Of a stretch of 64,000 bases of DNA, positions 49,608 to 59,097 are shown in pieces. The translations under genes and the position numbers were made by a program. The stretch comes from Prunus persica (lineage: Eukaryota > Streptophyta > Magnoliopsida > Rosales > Rosaceae): the NCBI RefSeq assembly GCF_000346465.2, contig NC_034014.1, positions 27,188,106 through 27,252,105 of the forward strand, written 5' to 3'. The notes beneath the pieces are model-generated. The model did not search any database and had not been told where the DNA came from. It saw nothing but the letters and a program-made list of their open reading frames with translations. Position 1 is the stretch's first letter; the number at the start of each line of letters is the position of its first letter.

Positions 49608-50342
49608 ATGGGTTCTGGAGATTGTGTCAATGAACTAGATCAATGCAAACTACCATCTCAGAAATCTTTGGAAAAATTGGATAGAGCTAGTGCTTTGGGG
49701 CTTCATAAGGATGCTGCTGAGACACCAATGAAATTGATGGCAAATGGGATGGCTTCTCTGGGGCCTATTACTCCTAAAGCAGACAGAGAGAATGGGGATT
49801 TCACCATTGACTTCATATCTCCGCCCTCATTTTTAAAGAAACCGTCAATGGTGATCTGCCTCAGTTCCAACACCAATAGAAATGGGGATGACCCATTTGG
49901 TTGTTGTGCTGATGGTAGCAGCCCCAGGACACCAGTGGATGGTGTCTTTGATCCCTTTGCCCCCGGTCGGGATGACCTGGCATTGGCACCCCGGTGTAAA
50001 AAAATTGTTAGTAAGTACAGAAGTGTGGTTGCTCGTCAGCTTAATTTTGATTCTCCTGTCCAAAGTTCAGAAGGTGAGATTTGGACTGATGTAGAATCTA
50101 TTTCGGACGAGGAAATGTTTGAAGCGGTGTTTGAAAATCTATTGGAAGTTATTGTATCCGAGCAAACTGAGGGAGTTTTTTCTGAATGTTCAAGGAAAGG
50201 TTGGGATTCTGATGACTGCAAAACACCTCCCCCAGAACCGCTTCTAAATGGAGTAGCTGAATCTTGTCCTGGTGCTCCCTTGAGGCCCTCAGGGAAATCA
50301 AGGAACATTGACTTGGGGTTAATCAGAAAGCTTGAATTCTAA
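49608..50342 (+). CDS. Conserved plant protein of unknown function, likely nuclear or cytosolic
   Basis: 244 residues in one coding exon, after a probable 594-bp leader intron. No signal peptide or membrane helix. Notable blocks: TPMKLMANGM, ITPKADRENGDFTIDFISPP, SPRTPVDGVFDPFAPGRDDL, CKKIVSKYRSVVARQLNFDS, an acidic segment (WTDVESISDEEMFEAVFENL), and an RKLEF C-terminus. Several S/T-P sites suggest proline-directed phosphorylation. The TPxxGVFDPFAPG block resembles a motif I associate with uncharacterised plant proteins, but I cannot name a family or assign a function. The ATG has a good context (CACCATGG). Confidence 0.7.
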   Translation: MGSGDCVNELDQCKLPSQKSLEKLDRASALGLHKDAAETPMKLMANGMASLGPITPKADRENGDFTIDFISPPSFLKKPSMVICLSSNTNRNGDDPFGCCADGSSPRTPVDGVFDPFAPGRDDLALAPRCKKIVSKYRSVVARQLNFDSPVQSSEGEIWTDVESISDEEMFEAVFENLLEVIVSEQTEGVFSECSRKGWDSDDCKTPPPEPLLNGVAESCPGAPLRPSGKSRNIDLGLIRKLEF

Positions 50343-51877
50343 CACCAGCTGACTCATGCGGTTATATGCAGTGAATTTGCTAGAATTCGGGTACCTCTTT
50401 CCAACAGCCGATCATTTGCTAATTATCATTTCTGCCCTTCTTAGAGAATATGTTTCATAGGGATCAACTCAGTCTCTCTGTCTCTCTCTGTCTGACCTAG
50501 ATTATACAGTAGTGCTAGCATTGTACAGTAGTTGTCGACCTTATTTATATTTTCAACCACAGGAAAAGACATTATTTTGATTTTAGCATTGGCTAGTACT
50601 CCTCAATTTTTACTCAGAATGTAAGACAAAGGGAGAAATAAAATAGAAACTTCTTCCTACTTCATCAATCATGTGCTGAACATATTCGTGTTTAATAGCT
50701 GTCTTATCAAATTTTGTATGCCTGAAATCTCTGCGCTTTATGATTCAGAGCTATAATTTGATGATCGGAATGATTGTCTATGTATATATTGCTCCACTTT
50801 GAATCTTGTTGGATGATAAGAATTGGGAAACTAATTGAATCAAGCTATTTTCTTCCTAGTTTTTTGGTAACTTGTTTATAGGATGTCTGAACCATCTAGG
50901 ATGCTAGCCATATGTTGAGCAGCACCAAGCGTGCTATAAACAAGGCTACTCTGTTTATGTTCCTTGGTTTTGTTTAACCCTTTATCTCTAGTTCTTGTAT
51001 TTTCTCCGCAAGAATGAAATTGTCGATGCCGGTATATTTTTGTACGTGGATAAGCTAATGTGTAATCTGATGTCTTGTGCCCGATTGGATGGACAAAAGA
51101 CATTGTTTTCACATGAATCTTGAGTATATCCCTGTTGGAGAATGAAGTTCTTTGAAATGAGATAGATGTCACTGAGTCTCTGTTTTCTGTTTTCATTCTT
51201 AGGAAAAGTTGTGGATTTTATTCAGTGTTGGTAGACTCTCTGTGATTTGTTTGTTTGGATGTTATAATGTAACAGGGTTCAGAAGCTGTTTGCTTTTGTT
51301 CCCCCTTCCCTTTCTGTTTTAGAAGTTAAAACAGCATGCTCTCAGCACAAGCTTTAACTCTGTGGGCAAAAAGTTCACGGGCTGTTTTGATGATGTTGGG
51401 TTTGGTGGGTAGGCTTAGAAAGCTCTGTCAGCGATTGGCATGTGCAGAAACGAGTCAGGCCCGTGAAGTCACCCATGCTGGCATATCAATATAAACTATA
51501 AAATATATGAACAAGGATCTCTGATTTTGGACATCATATGCGAATTTTTCCATATATTTTATTTTATTTTCGTGCATCAAAATAATCTATGTATGGTTTG
51601 CTTTCTCCAAGTTTCAACAAAAGAAAATAAAGAGTACAGAGAAAAGGACAAAAAGCTTCACAAAATTCTAAATAACCTGGGTTTAAGTTCATCCTAACTT
51701 TAACTCTGTGCATCATCCTAGCTCAAGCTGATCACAATCTGAAAAGTTTGCTTCTTTTTCCTCCATGGCAGCATAAAAATGCATAATTTACATGCCATTC
51801 TTTGGGTTTACTGGAATCTGCACCTTCTCACGAATCATTGAGAAGCAAGCGATATTCTTCTCCAATAAAACTCACAA
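50343..51877. other. 3' flank of the 244-residue gene and 3' flank of the first NHL gene
   Basis: Convergent 3' ends. A short imperfect CT repeat lies near 50471-50493. ORFs on either strand are short and unlike known families. Confidence 0.5.
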
Positions 51878-52489
51878 TCACAACTTGGCCTTGCTTTTAC
51901 AAACTTGCCTCTTCACCGTCATGTCAGGAAAACCAATGGTCAATTGGCACTCGGATACAGCCACAGCATGCTTCTTGATGAACCCCAGCAAGGTAACCCT
52001 GCCCGGGATCCTCGTACGTGTTTCCAGCACAAACTCACCACCAAGCACATCACTGATCAAGTTGCTCATGTTGTTCGCCAGCCGGTCCGCCTGCAGCGTA
52101 AGGCGGCACGGCAGCGTGGAGTTGCCCCTCGCTGGGATAAAACCCGGGTACAAGTCAGCATCACCTACCTGGTTGCCTTGGTACAGAAGAAAAGTCTTGC
52201 CAGTGCCATGCTTGAAGCTGGCGTGGTTTCTGTTCTCCACAAGGATCATGAGGTCGAGAGTGATGTTGAGCTCAATCTGAACGGCGGGGAATGAGATACG
52301 AGGAGCCACGCCGTCGACAGATGCAGACAGGATCTGGGTTCTTGGCTGTTTGGTCTTGAACACAGTTAAGGCCAAGATCAAGGCAATGATGAAGAGCAGC
52401 AGGATTAAGAAGAGGACAACCCCAATTGCAATGAGACAGGAGCGCTTTCTCTTGTTGGGTTTGGTGAGGTGGTCGCTGTTTTCTGTCAT
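51878..52489 (-). CDS. LEA_2 / NDR1-HIN1-like (NHL) membrane protein
   Basis: 203 residues, single exon. The N-terminus is basic (TKPNKRKRSC), followed by one transmembrane helix (LIAIGVVLFLILLLFIIALI) and a LEA_2 (water-stress/hypersensitive) domain: PRTQILSASVDGVAP, ITLDLMILVENRNHASFKHG, TFLLYQGNQVGDADLYPGFI, LISDVLGGEFVLETRTRIPG. The N-rich 'ENRN' turn corresponds to the 'xNPN' of the family. Such proteins sit in the plasma membrane with the LEA domain outside and are tied to defence and abiotic stress. It lies at the edge of the LEA_2 array but is more divergent than the other members. No defect seen. Confidence 0.85.
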   Translation of the reverse strand: MTENSDHLTKPNKRKRSCLIAIGVVLFLILLLFIIALILALTVFKTKQPRTQILSASVDGVAPRISFPAVQIELNITLDLMILVENRNHASFKHGTGKTFLLYQGNQVGDADLYPGFIPARGNSTLPCRLTLQADRLANNMSNLISDVLGGEFVLETRTRIPGRVTLLGFIKKHAVAVSECQLTIGFPDMTVKRQVCKSKAKL

Positions 52490-53617
52490 GGTTTTGATTG
52501 AACAAAGGTGTTTGATAGATTTGAAGTTTGTTTGTTGAAGACTTGAGAAAGAGAGACAAAGATGAAGAGGTAACAGAGGAAGAATGAGTTGCAGAGGGGT
52601 TTGTATTTAGATCGGTTTTGGGTTCTTCTTCCAATTAAAATTGTAGGTGGTTGGGGATTGGGACTTGATTTTAATGCGCGACCCCCCCAACCCCCCTCCA
52701 ATCCAACGGCCAGCTAACAACTAACTCAGCTTTCCTCGGGTCACCGCCTTTTAATTGCTTCCCCACCCGCTATTCTTTTTCTTTTTTTCTTTTTGTTTCC
52801 AATAGCAAACCAATTTTTCTGTTATGCTAGTTTGTCACATATCCCTGCCCGTGATGAGATTTGGTATAACAGATGATTATTTGCTTAACTTCTCTGATTT
52901 GTCTGATTTGATTAGTTGGCAGTGAGTCCGTCTCCTTACAGCAAGTTTGAATCTCTCTTTTCGTAAATTAGAGTAATTTAGACTGATCGCTTATATATTA
53001 ATATAACTTCTCTAATTTGCTTGCATGTCTTCCTCAAATCCAGCGGTGTTCGTATTAACAGCATCGTATACTTGCAAGCTTAAATAATTTTAAGGCGGGT
53101 TTAAAGAGAAGGGTAAAGATTGTGGCCAGTTGATGTGCCAATGCAACGAGGGTGGAAATAGTATGGTCTCTCATTGTTTGGTTTGAAAAACGACAACATG
53201 CACACTTCGCAATATGCATGTGTGTAGAGAGAGAGAGATCTCGTAAGCGAAGTAAGACTTTTGGGGAAGGGCACCTAAGCAATGTGGACTTTTGGGAGCT
53301 TCGATGAGTCTCAAATTCTAAACTCAGAGAACACCACAATTCAGAAAATTAATTTGATGAGCAAATTGCAAACAAAAAAACCAAAATCGAAACCAATCTA
53401 ATAAAATTTTGTTGCGTAAGAAAATTGCCATATGACACAAGTTTGGTGTTACTTTGGGGCGTTGGTTTGGAATGGGATGCTTTCACTTTTTGTTTTTTAT
53501 AATGTTTTTGTGTTAGAATTTTTCCCTTGTAACTTGTTTAAGCAGCAAAGAAACAATACCAATGCCTAAAAGACAAAAAAAAATTCAGAATCTTTATTCA
53601 TTTGTGCAATGCTTCTC
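52490..53617. other. Promoter of the NHL gene and spacer to the decayed LEA_2 gene
   Basis: Includes a C-rich run near 52683-52697 and a copy of the dispersed repeat near 52945-53010 (GTTTGAATCT..GTAAATTAGA..TTTAGACTGATCG). No intact gene. Confidence 0.5.
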
Positions 53618-54155
53618 TCAAACAGTCTTGCTACAAACATTGATATCAAAATAGCATGAGCTGGTAGAGACCGCGTCGGCATGAAACTTGGAAGATTTTG
53701 AGAAGAGAAAACAATCTGCCAGAGAATTTGATTTGAATGTTGAAGGGCAATGTACCAGCTAACATGTCCGAATGAATCATAATCAGCTCCGATTCTCCCT
53801 GCAAACGATCAGCTAAATTACTAGCCAGAATTACATTTGCGGTTTTGGTGGCAGCCTTTGATATCACTCCTGCTTCTATAAGAGCCTCACCCACCACCAC
53901 ACCCCGGTAAACCAAGAGCACTGTGCTGTGGGTGTACTTGAAGGCCACACCATTGGGGTTCATCACAGACATGTTCACATCCACACTGATTTCGGGCACA
54001 TTACGTGACATGTCGATGTGTCTTAAGGCCACGACGTCCACCGTTGTTATGGGGGTCATTTTCTTGTACACTGTCATGGATAGAAGCAGCAGTATAATCG
54101 ATATGAGCATAAGAACAGAGGTCACTGCCGGACAGATGACTGTGAGCCAGACCAT
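53618..54155 (-). pseudogene. Decayed LEA_2 gene with frameshift and early stop
   Basis: The frame from 54155 encodes a membrane helix and a LEA_2 domain (DVVALRHIDMSRNVPEISVD, MSVMNPNGVAFKYTHSTVLL, VYRGVVVGEALIEAGVISKA) close to the genes at 54852 and 58447. Near 53690 it shifts: the frame in use runs into unrelated residues and stops at 53646-53648. The next frame instead reads VSTSSCYFDINVCSKTV, matching the end of the 58447 gene (VISTSSCDVSINVSNKTV). That second frame also stops early, with TGA at 53618-53620 where the relatives have a Gly codon before EQKC. The N-terminal cytoplasmic segment of the relatives is missing too: an in-frame TAA lies 14 codons before the Met. A shortened protein of 169 residues could still be made; I think decay is more likely. 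Confidence 0.78.
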
Positions 54156-54500
54156 CTCTTTTCTAATTACTTCCTTGTTGAAGAAGGCAGCTTTAAATGC
54201 TTAATTTCTATCATTTACCTCGCATGTCTTCCTTAACTTCTGCATGCCATTCCTCCCTAGTTTGCTATTAAATTATTCAAATTATCCAACTGTATCTTGT
54301 AAATTATTCAAACATGCTTAAAGCCGTAATAGATGGAAAGCGTAAAAGTTGTGTTTGATGTGAAAATGCAGAGACTAGAGTGAAAAATATATGTATATTT
54401 ATTAGATACTCAATACTACAACTTAATTCCAAGTCATATCAAAAGAAAAATACTTTAGAAATTATAGCACCAAACATGTATGTAATTAAAAGTTTTATTT

Positions 54501-54807
54501 ACAATAACGTTACGGGCACCAACTTGTTTACCAACTTTTGGATACCAACACATGTGGCACATGACATGGCAACCCATGTCATCTGCCATCTCATCTACGG
54601 GCACCAACTTGTTTACCCTAAACCCTAAACCCTAAACCCCCGAAAAAATGAGGGGTTTTTTATATTTATTTTAAATTATATATTTTTTCGGTGAGAAATT
54701 CTTTTATTTATATAACAAATTATGTAATTAAAATAGATGAGATGGCAGTGCCACATGTGTTGGTATCCAAAAGTTGATAAACAAGTTAGTGCCCGTAGCG
54801 TTATTGT
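54501..54807. mobile_element. Mutator-like MITE with 60-bp terminal inverted repeats
   Basis: The first 60 bases (ACAATAACGTTACGGGCACC..) and the reverse complement of the last 60 (ACAATAACGCTACGGGCACT..) differ at only three positions. The match resumes further in (CTGCCATCTCATCT). GTTTTATTT at 54492-54500 and 54809-54817 forms a 9-bp target duplication, as for Mutator-like elements; one extra T at 54808 leaves the right border uncertain by a base. There is no coding capacity. The interior holds three CCCTAAA telomere-type units. The element lies in the 3' flank of the LEA_2 gene at 54852, and the matching flank of the paralogue at 56999 lacks it. Confidence 0.88.
54616..54640. repeat. Interstitial telomere-type repeat (CCCTAAA)3 inside the MITE
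   Basis: Three exact CCCTAAA units at 54616-54636 followed by CCCC. This is the Arabidopsis-type plant telomere unit, but it is far too short and too internal to be a chromosome end. Confidence 0.9.
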
Positions 54808-54851
54808 TGTTTTATTTAACCCTATAGAGCAAGAAAAGATCATAAGTTGCT

Positions 54852-55427
54852 CTATGCGCACTTGGGGTCCCCAATAGTCTTGCTCTGGACATCGACATCT
54901 AAACCACATAAGCCGGTGGAGATCACAGTGACACCGACCAGGCGGAAAACCTTCACTTTGCCGGAGATTTTGGTGTAAGTGTTGAAGGGCACCATACCCC
55001 CTGCCACGTCCATATGAATGGCGGGGTTCCCCTGCATACGCTCAGCCAAAATGGTGAGCGTGACGGTCGTGGATTTAGTGGCGCCGGGGGCTATCTCCCC
55101 GACTTCTATGACCGCCTCCCCGACCATAACACCTCTATAGAGCAAGAATGCAGTGTTTTTTGTGGGCCTGAAGGCATACTTGTTGGGGTTCTTCACAGAG
55201 AGATTCAAATCCATAGTGAGTTTAGGCACATCCTGAGAAATTTGCAGGTCCCTTAAGACCACCCCATTCAGCATGGTTATGGGGTCCTTTCCTCTGTACG
55301 CTGTCAACGATAGAATCCCCATTATAAGTGCTACTGAAATCACAAGACCCGCGGCCATCGCCATGGCGATGTATTGGGGCTTTCCTCCTAGTTTCTTCAT
55401 GATACTTTCCCCCCGCGTTTCTTCCAT
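54852..55427 (-). CDS. LEA_2 / NHL-type membrane protein, array copy A
   Basis: 191 residues, single exon, ATG to TAG..TGA region intact. Start MEETRGESIMKKLGGKPQ, then one membrane helix (IAMAMAAGLVISVALIMGIL), then the LEA_2 domain: GKDPITMLNGVVLRDLQISQ, LNLSVKNPNKYAF (the NPN turn), LLYRGVMVGEAVIEVGEIAP, GMVPFNTYTKISGKVKVF, ending SKTIGDPKCA. Probably plasma-membrane or ER anchored with a stress- or defence-related role, by family only. It is the close paralogue of the gene at 56999; coding sequence, promoter and 3' flank are all duplicated. A TATAAAAG box lies at 55500-55507. A MITE sits about 45 bases past the stop. Confidence 0.87.
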   Translation of the reverse strand: MEETRGESIMKKLGGKPQYIAMAMAAGLVISVALIMGILSLTAYRGKDPITMLNGVVLRDLQISQDVPKLTMDLNLSVKNPNKYAFRPTKNTAFLLYRGVMVGEAVIEVGEIAPGATKSTTVTLTILAERMQGNPAIHMDVAGGMVPFNTYTKISGKVKVFRLVGVTVISTGLCGLDVDVQSKTIGDPKCA

Positions 55428-56998
55428 TGTTTAAATTCTCCAACACAATATACCAGGCGATTTGTTCTTGCTGTGTTTTGCATACCATGCTCTGAACATC
55501 TTTTATAGCCTCAAATTTGCCCTCTTCCTTAATTAACTTATGCATGCCCTTTCTTTCTTCGTCATTAAGTTGCTCAAATCGAACCGTATCTTGATTACAG
55601 CGTGCTTAAAATTTATATCGTGTACAAGCATGCTTAAACAAGTTTAAGGCCCAGCTTGAAGGGAAGCATAATGCAGAGAGGGAAAAATTGTGATCTTATT
55701 TGCTATGGAAAGCAACAAATGCATGCCATGCACACTATATGCTGTTAACCCCCAAAATGTGTTTGTTTTAAGGCTCCAAACAGAGAAGGGAGACAGAGCA
55801 AATTTGGACATAGATTTGTACTTAGCAGGAAGACTTTCAAATTAAAATACACTGGTTCTCAACTCTCACAAGTGTTTTGTGAGCAAATTGTCTCATTCTT
55901 TCAGGCACTTGGTTCTTTTCAGAATTTAGTCAAACTGAAAATGACAAGAGCTTTCTTTCTTCTTAAATTGAAGTATATATCAACTGAGCATCCAGAACAT
56001 TGATTGAAAATATACAGGCCAACTTTCACAAAAGTAGTATCGTTGAGAAGTCAGTGTATTTCTGGTTCAATTGTTTGATCTACAAGGTTTGCAAGATAAA
56101 CAACTGTATTTCTCTGTCAGAATACTCGTTCACAAGAATAGTCTCGAAATTAACATTTATTTCAAAAATAATATCAATGTTTTACAGTTCAAATTGATAG
56201 TATGACAACATAACAAACGACGATATAACATTATTAGATACAAAAGGTTATAGAAACAGCTCAATATCGAGTAATTCAAGATGCTGAAAATTGTGATTAA
56301 TTAGTCGCACAGTCCAGTCTTTCAAGTGAATTTTAGAAGGTTCCATCTCTAAGCACCATTCAAGACTGAGTAGCCCCATTGTCTGATCTTCAAGGGTCAA
56401 ATTTTCTGCACCTTTTGAGTGCTCCTCCTCTGTACATTTACATTTAAAATCTGCTTCCATTGCAGACAACAAGAACTCCTCATCTGGTTCTTGAGGATTC
56501 AGAGCCAATATGTTCCGCAGGTGTCCAAAGCATTCCTTCAGGGAACACGATCAAGCAGCAGTGCATCGGTGGCATTTTACGTGGACTTTATGATCGCACG
56601 GGAGATCGAAGGATTTATCCGATTTGATTTGTATGTCAACCTTAACTTCTGCATGTCCTTCGTCCCCCATTTGCTTTTAAATTATTGAAATCCAACATAT
56701 CTTGAATTCTGCAGCAAGTATATGCTTAAAGGATTTTAAGCCCGAATTGAAGGGAAGCGCAAAAGTTGTGTTTGATGTGAAAATGCAGAGACTAGAGTGA
56801 CAAATATAATCTTATTTTCAGTAAAAAGGGACAAATTAACAAATCCAGAATGCAACTTTATCAGATACGTAGAAGGTAGAAACAACCTAATTATTACAAC
56901 CAATTCTGAATCATATAAAAAGAAAAAAAAAACTTTAGAAATTAGAGCACTGAACATGTAACCCCACAGAGCAAGAAAAAGAATTCTACGTTAGCGTT
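55428..56998. other. Duplicated promoter block and junction between array copies A and B
   Basis: 55430-56300 resembles 57575-58320 through most of its length (for example the AGCAAATTGTCTCATTCTTTC block near 55880 and 57890, and the AATATAACATTATTA block near 56225 and 58200), so it is the duplicated 5' region. 56640-56970 is the 3' flank of copy B. Between them, 56310-56640 has no partner elsewhere in the window and carries an 86-codon minus-strand ORF (56248-56508) that I do not recognise. Confidence 0.65.
55500..55507 (-). promoter_or_regulatory. TATA box of LEA_2 copy A
   Basis: TATAAAAG on the minus strand, 73 bases before the start codon. The same box at the matching place in copy B supports it. 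Confidence 0.7.
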
Positions 56999-57571
56999 CT
57001 ATGAACACTTGGGCTCCCCAACAGTCTTGCTCTTGACATCAACAGCAAAACCGCATAAGCCGGTGGAGATCACATTGACCTTAACCATGTTGAACACCTT
57101 CACTTTGCCGGAGATTTTGGTGTAAGTGTTGAAGGGCACCATACCCGCCTTCACCTCCATATAAATCTCGGGATTCCCCTGCAAACGCTCAGGCATAATG
57201 GAGAGCGTGACAGTCATGGATTTAGTGGTGCCGGCGGCTATCTCTCCTGTGTCTATAACGGCCTCGCCCATCGGCGCACCCCTATAGACCAAGAGTGCAG
57301 TGCCTTTGGTGGGCCTGAAGGCCTCCTTGTTGGGGTTCTTCACAGAGAGATTTAAATCTACGGTGAGTTTAGGCACTTTGTGAGAAATGTGCAGGTCCCT
57401 TAAGACCACCCCATCCACCATGGTTATGGGGTCCTTTCCTCTGTAAACTGTAACCGATAGGATCACCGTTATTATGAATGCTGTGATCACAAGAACCCCA
57501 ACCACCGCAGCGGCTATGGGTACAGGCTTTCCTAGTTTCTTCATGATCCCTTCCTCCCTCTTTTCCTCCAT
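56999..57571 (-). CDS. LEA_2 / NHL-type membrane protein, array copy B
   Basis: 190 residues, single exon. Start MEEKREEGIMKKLGKPVP, membrane helix (VLVITAFIITVILSVTVY), LEA_2 domain with GKDPITMVDGVVLRDLHISH, LNLSVKNPNKEAF, LLVYRGAPMGEAVIDTGEIA, GMVPFNTYTKISGKVKVF, and the end SKTVGEPKCS. It aligns with copy A almost without gaps. I chose the ATG at 57571 because the upstream in-frame extension starts at a non-ATG codon and copy A starts at the same place. A TATAAAAG box lies 91 bases upstream. Its 3' flank is the uninterrupted counterpart of the flank that holds the MITE in copy A. Confidence 0.87.
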   Translation of the reverse strand: MEEKREEGIMKKLGKPVPIAAAVVGVLVITAFIITVILSVTVYRGKDPITMVDGVVLRDLHISHKVPKLTVDLNLSVKNPNKEAFRPTKGTALLVYRGAPMGEAVIDTGEIAAGTTKSMTVTLSIMPERLQGNPEIYMEVKAGMVPFNTYTKISGKVKVFNMVKVNVISTGLCGFAVDVKSKTVGEPKCS

Positions 57572-58446
57572 TGTTTTACTTCTCCAACACAACACCAGGC
57601 GATTTGTTCTTTCTGTGTTTTGCAGCGGCTATGGTGTGCTTGCATACAATGCTTTGAACATCTTTTATAGCCCCATTTGCCTGGCATGTGTCTTTCATAA
57701 TTAACTTCTGCGTGCCCTTTCCTTTCTTGGTCATTAAGTTGCCCAAATCGAACCGTATCTCGATCACAGCATGCTTAATTATATCTTGTATCAGCATAAC
57801 AGAGCAAAATGGGACAAAGATTCGTACTTTGCAGGAAGACTTGGAAAGTAATATAAACTGGTACACAACTCTCACTAGTATTTTGTGAGCAAATTGTCTC
57901 ATTCTTTCACACACTTGGTTCTTCAGAATTTGGTCAAAGTTTGAGCAAATTATCATAGCATGTAGAAATTACAGGAATGGCAGATAGGTTTTTGGATAGA
58001 CGAAATATTGATAAAATGTTTTACCAGTACCATCAGCAGAAAATCCAACTGAAATTGACAGAACCAATTGTTTTTCAAAGGTTCTACAGAACACTCTTTC
58101 ACAACACTTGTCTAGAAACTAATATTTTATTTAGAAATGCCAACGTTCTAATTCAATTAATAGTATGACAATATAACATAATACAATAAACTATTTCGTA
58201 ATATAACATTATTATATACAAGGTGATAGAAACAACTCAACATCAATGATGTCTACCAAGTAATTCAAATTTGAAAATCATATTAAAAAGGAAGAAAATT
58301 TATATTTAACCAGTGCACTAAACATACCAAAATATGTCGCCCCATCACAACATGAGGGCTTGTAGTAGAGCAGTCACCAGCCACGAGCAGACAAGCCATA
58401 TGCAAATCCAGAAAATAAGAAATCCCAGAAGCAAACACAAAAAAGA
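57572..58446. other. Promoter of copy B and 3' flank of copy C
   Basis: Counterpart of 55430-56300 (see there). Contains the copy B TATA box. No other gene seen. Confidence 0.6.
57662..57669 (-). promoter_or_regulatory. TATA box of LEA_2 copy B
   Basis: TATAAAAG on the minus strand, within a duplicated block (ACATCTTTTATAGCC on the plus strand) shared with copy A. Confidence 0.7.
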
Positions 58447-59097
58447 TCACAACTTTGTCTTGCGTGTGCACTTCTGCTCCCCAACTGTCTTATTACTCAC
58501 ATTGATACTGACATCGCAGGAGGAGGTAGAGATCACATGAAACTTGAAAATTCCAAAAATGACAACTTTGCCCGATACTTTGGTCAAAGTGGTGAAAGGC
58601 AACGTACCGGCCACCACGTCCGAAAAGAGCTCCGATTTTTCCAGGAATCGGTCCGCCATAATGGTCAGCGTCACGTTCATGGGCTTGGTATGGTCCGCCG
58701 ATATCTCACCCGACCCGATTCGGCCCTGGCCCACCAGCTCCCCTCTGTAGTTCAACAAAGCGCTGCCGCTTTTGTACTTGAAGCCCGCTTTGTTCGGGTT
58801 CTTCACGGATAGATCCACGTCCAGCGTCAAGTTCACGTCCACGCTGAGTCGGGGAATGTTGAGCGCCACGTCGAGGTCTTTCAAAACGACGGAATTGATT
58901 GTCATTTCGGGCTCCCTGGCTTTGAACACCGTGAAGCAGAGGATCACGAGTACGACTGTTGCGACCAGAACAACAGCTGTCACCGCTAGGCAGATGGTTC
59001 TGCACTTCCGAGATTGGCGGCGAGGATCTCCGCCGCCGCCGCCGCCCGCCGCTTTGAATGATCTTTCCTCTTCCTTTGATGAGGACGCCACTTCCAT
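58447..59097 (-). CDS. LEA_2 / NHL-type membrane protein, array copy C
   Basis: 216 residues, single exon. Start MEVASSSKEEERSFKAAGGG with a run of six glycines, then a basic patch (PRRQSRKCR), a membrane helix (ICLAVTAVVLVATVVLVILC) and the LEA_2 domain: PEMTINSVVLKDLDVALNIP, LSVKNPNKAGFKYKSGSALL, LNYRGELVGQGRIGSGEISA, GTLPFTTLTKVSGKVVIFGI, ending NKTVGEQKCTRKTKL. It carries a repeated LTLDVDLSV segment in the domain that A and B lack. Less like A and B than they are to each other, and the best guide to the C-terminus lost in the decayed copy. The ATG at 59097 was preferred over an upstream TTG. A TATATATATA stretch at about 59175-59185 fits a TATA region. Confidence 0.87.
   Translation of the reverse strand: MEVASSSKEEERSFKAAGGGGGGDPRRQSRKCRTICLAVTAVVLVATVVLVILCFTVFKAREPEMTINSVVLKDLDVALNIPRLSVDVNLTLDVDLSVKNPNKAGFKYKSGSALLNYRGELVGQGRIGSGEISADHTKPMNVTLTIMADRFLEKSELFSDVVAGTLPFTTLTKVSGKVVIFGIFKFHVISTSSCDVSINVSNKTVGEQKCTRKTKL

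Larger units (their letters stand above)
54156..54851. other. Spacer between decayed and intact LEA_2 genes, duplicated in part
   Basis: Segment ~54200-54480 is nearly the same as ~56640-56970, including an almost identical ~48-base block near 54338-54388 versus 56762-56812. The rest is filled by a MITE (54501-54807) in the 3' flank of the LEA_2 gene at 54852. Confidence 0.7.

Noticed and set aside
54616..54640. CCCTAAA repeats as a sign of a telomere or chromosome end
   Set aside because: Only three units, inside a MITE, with genes on both sides.
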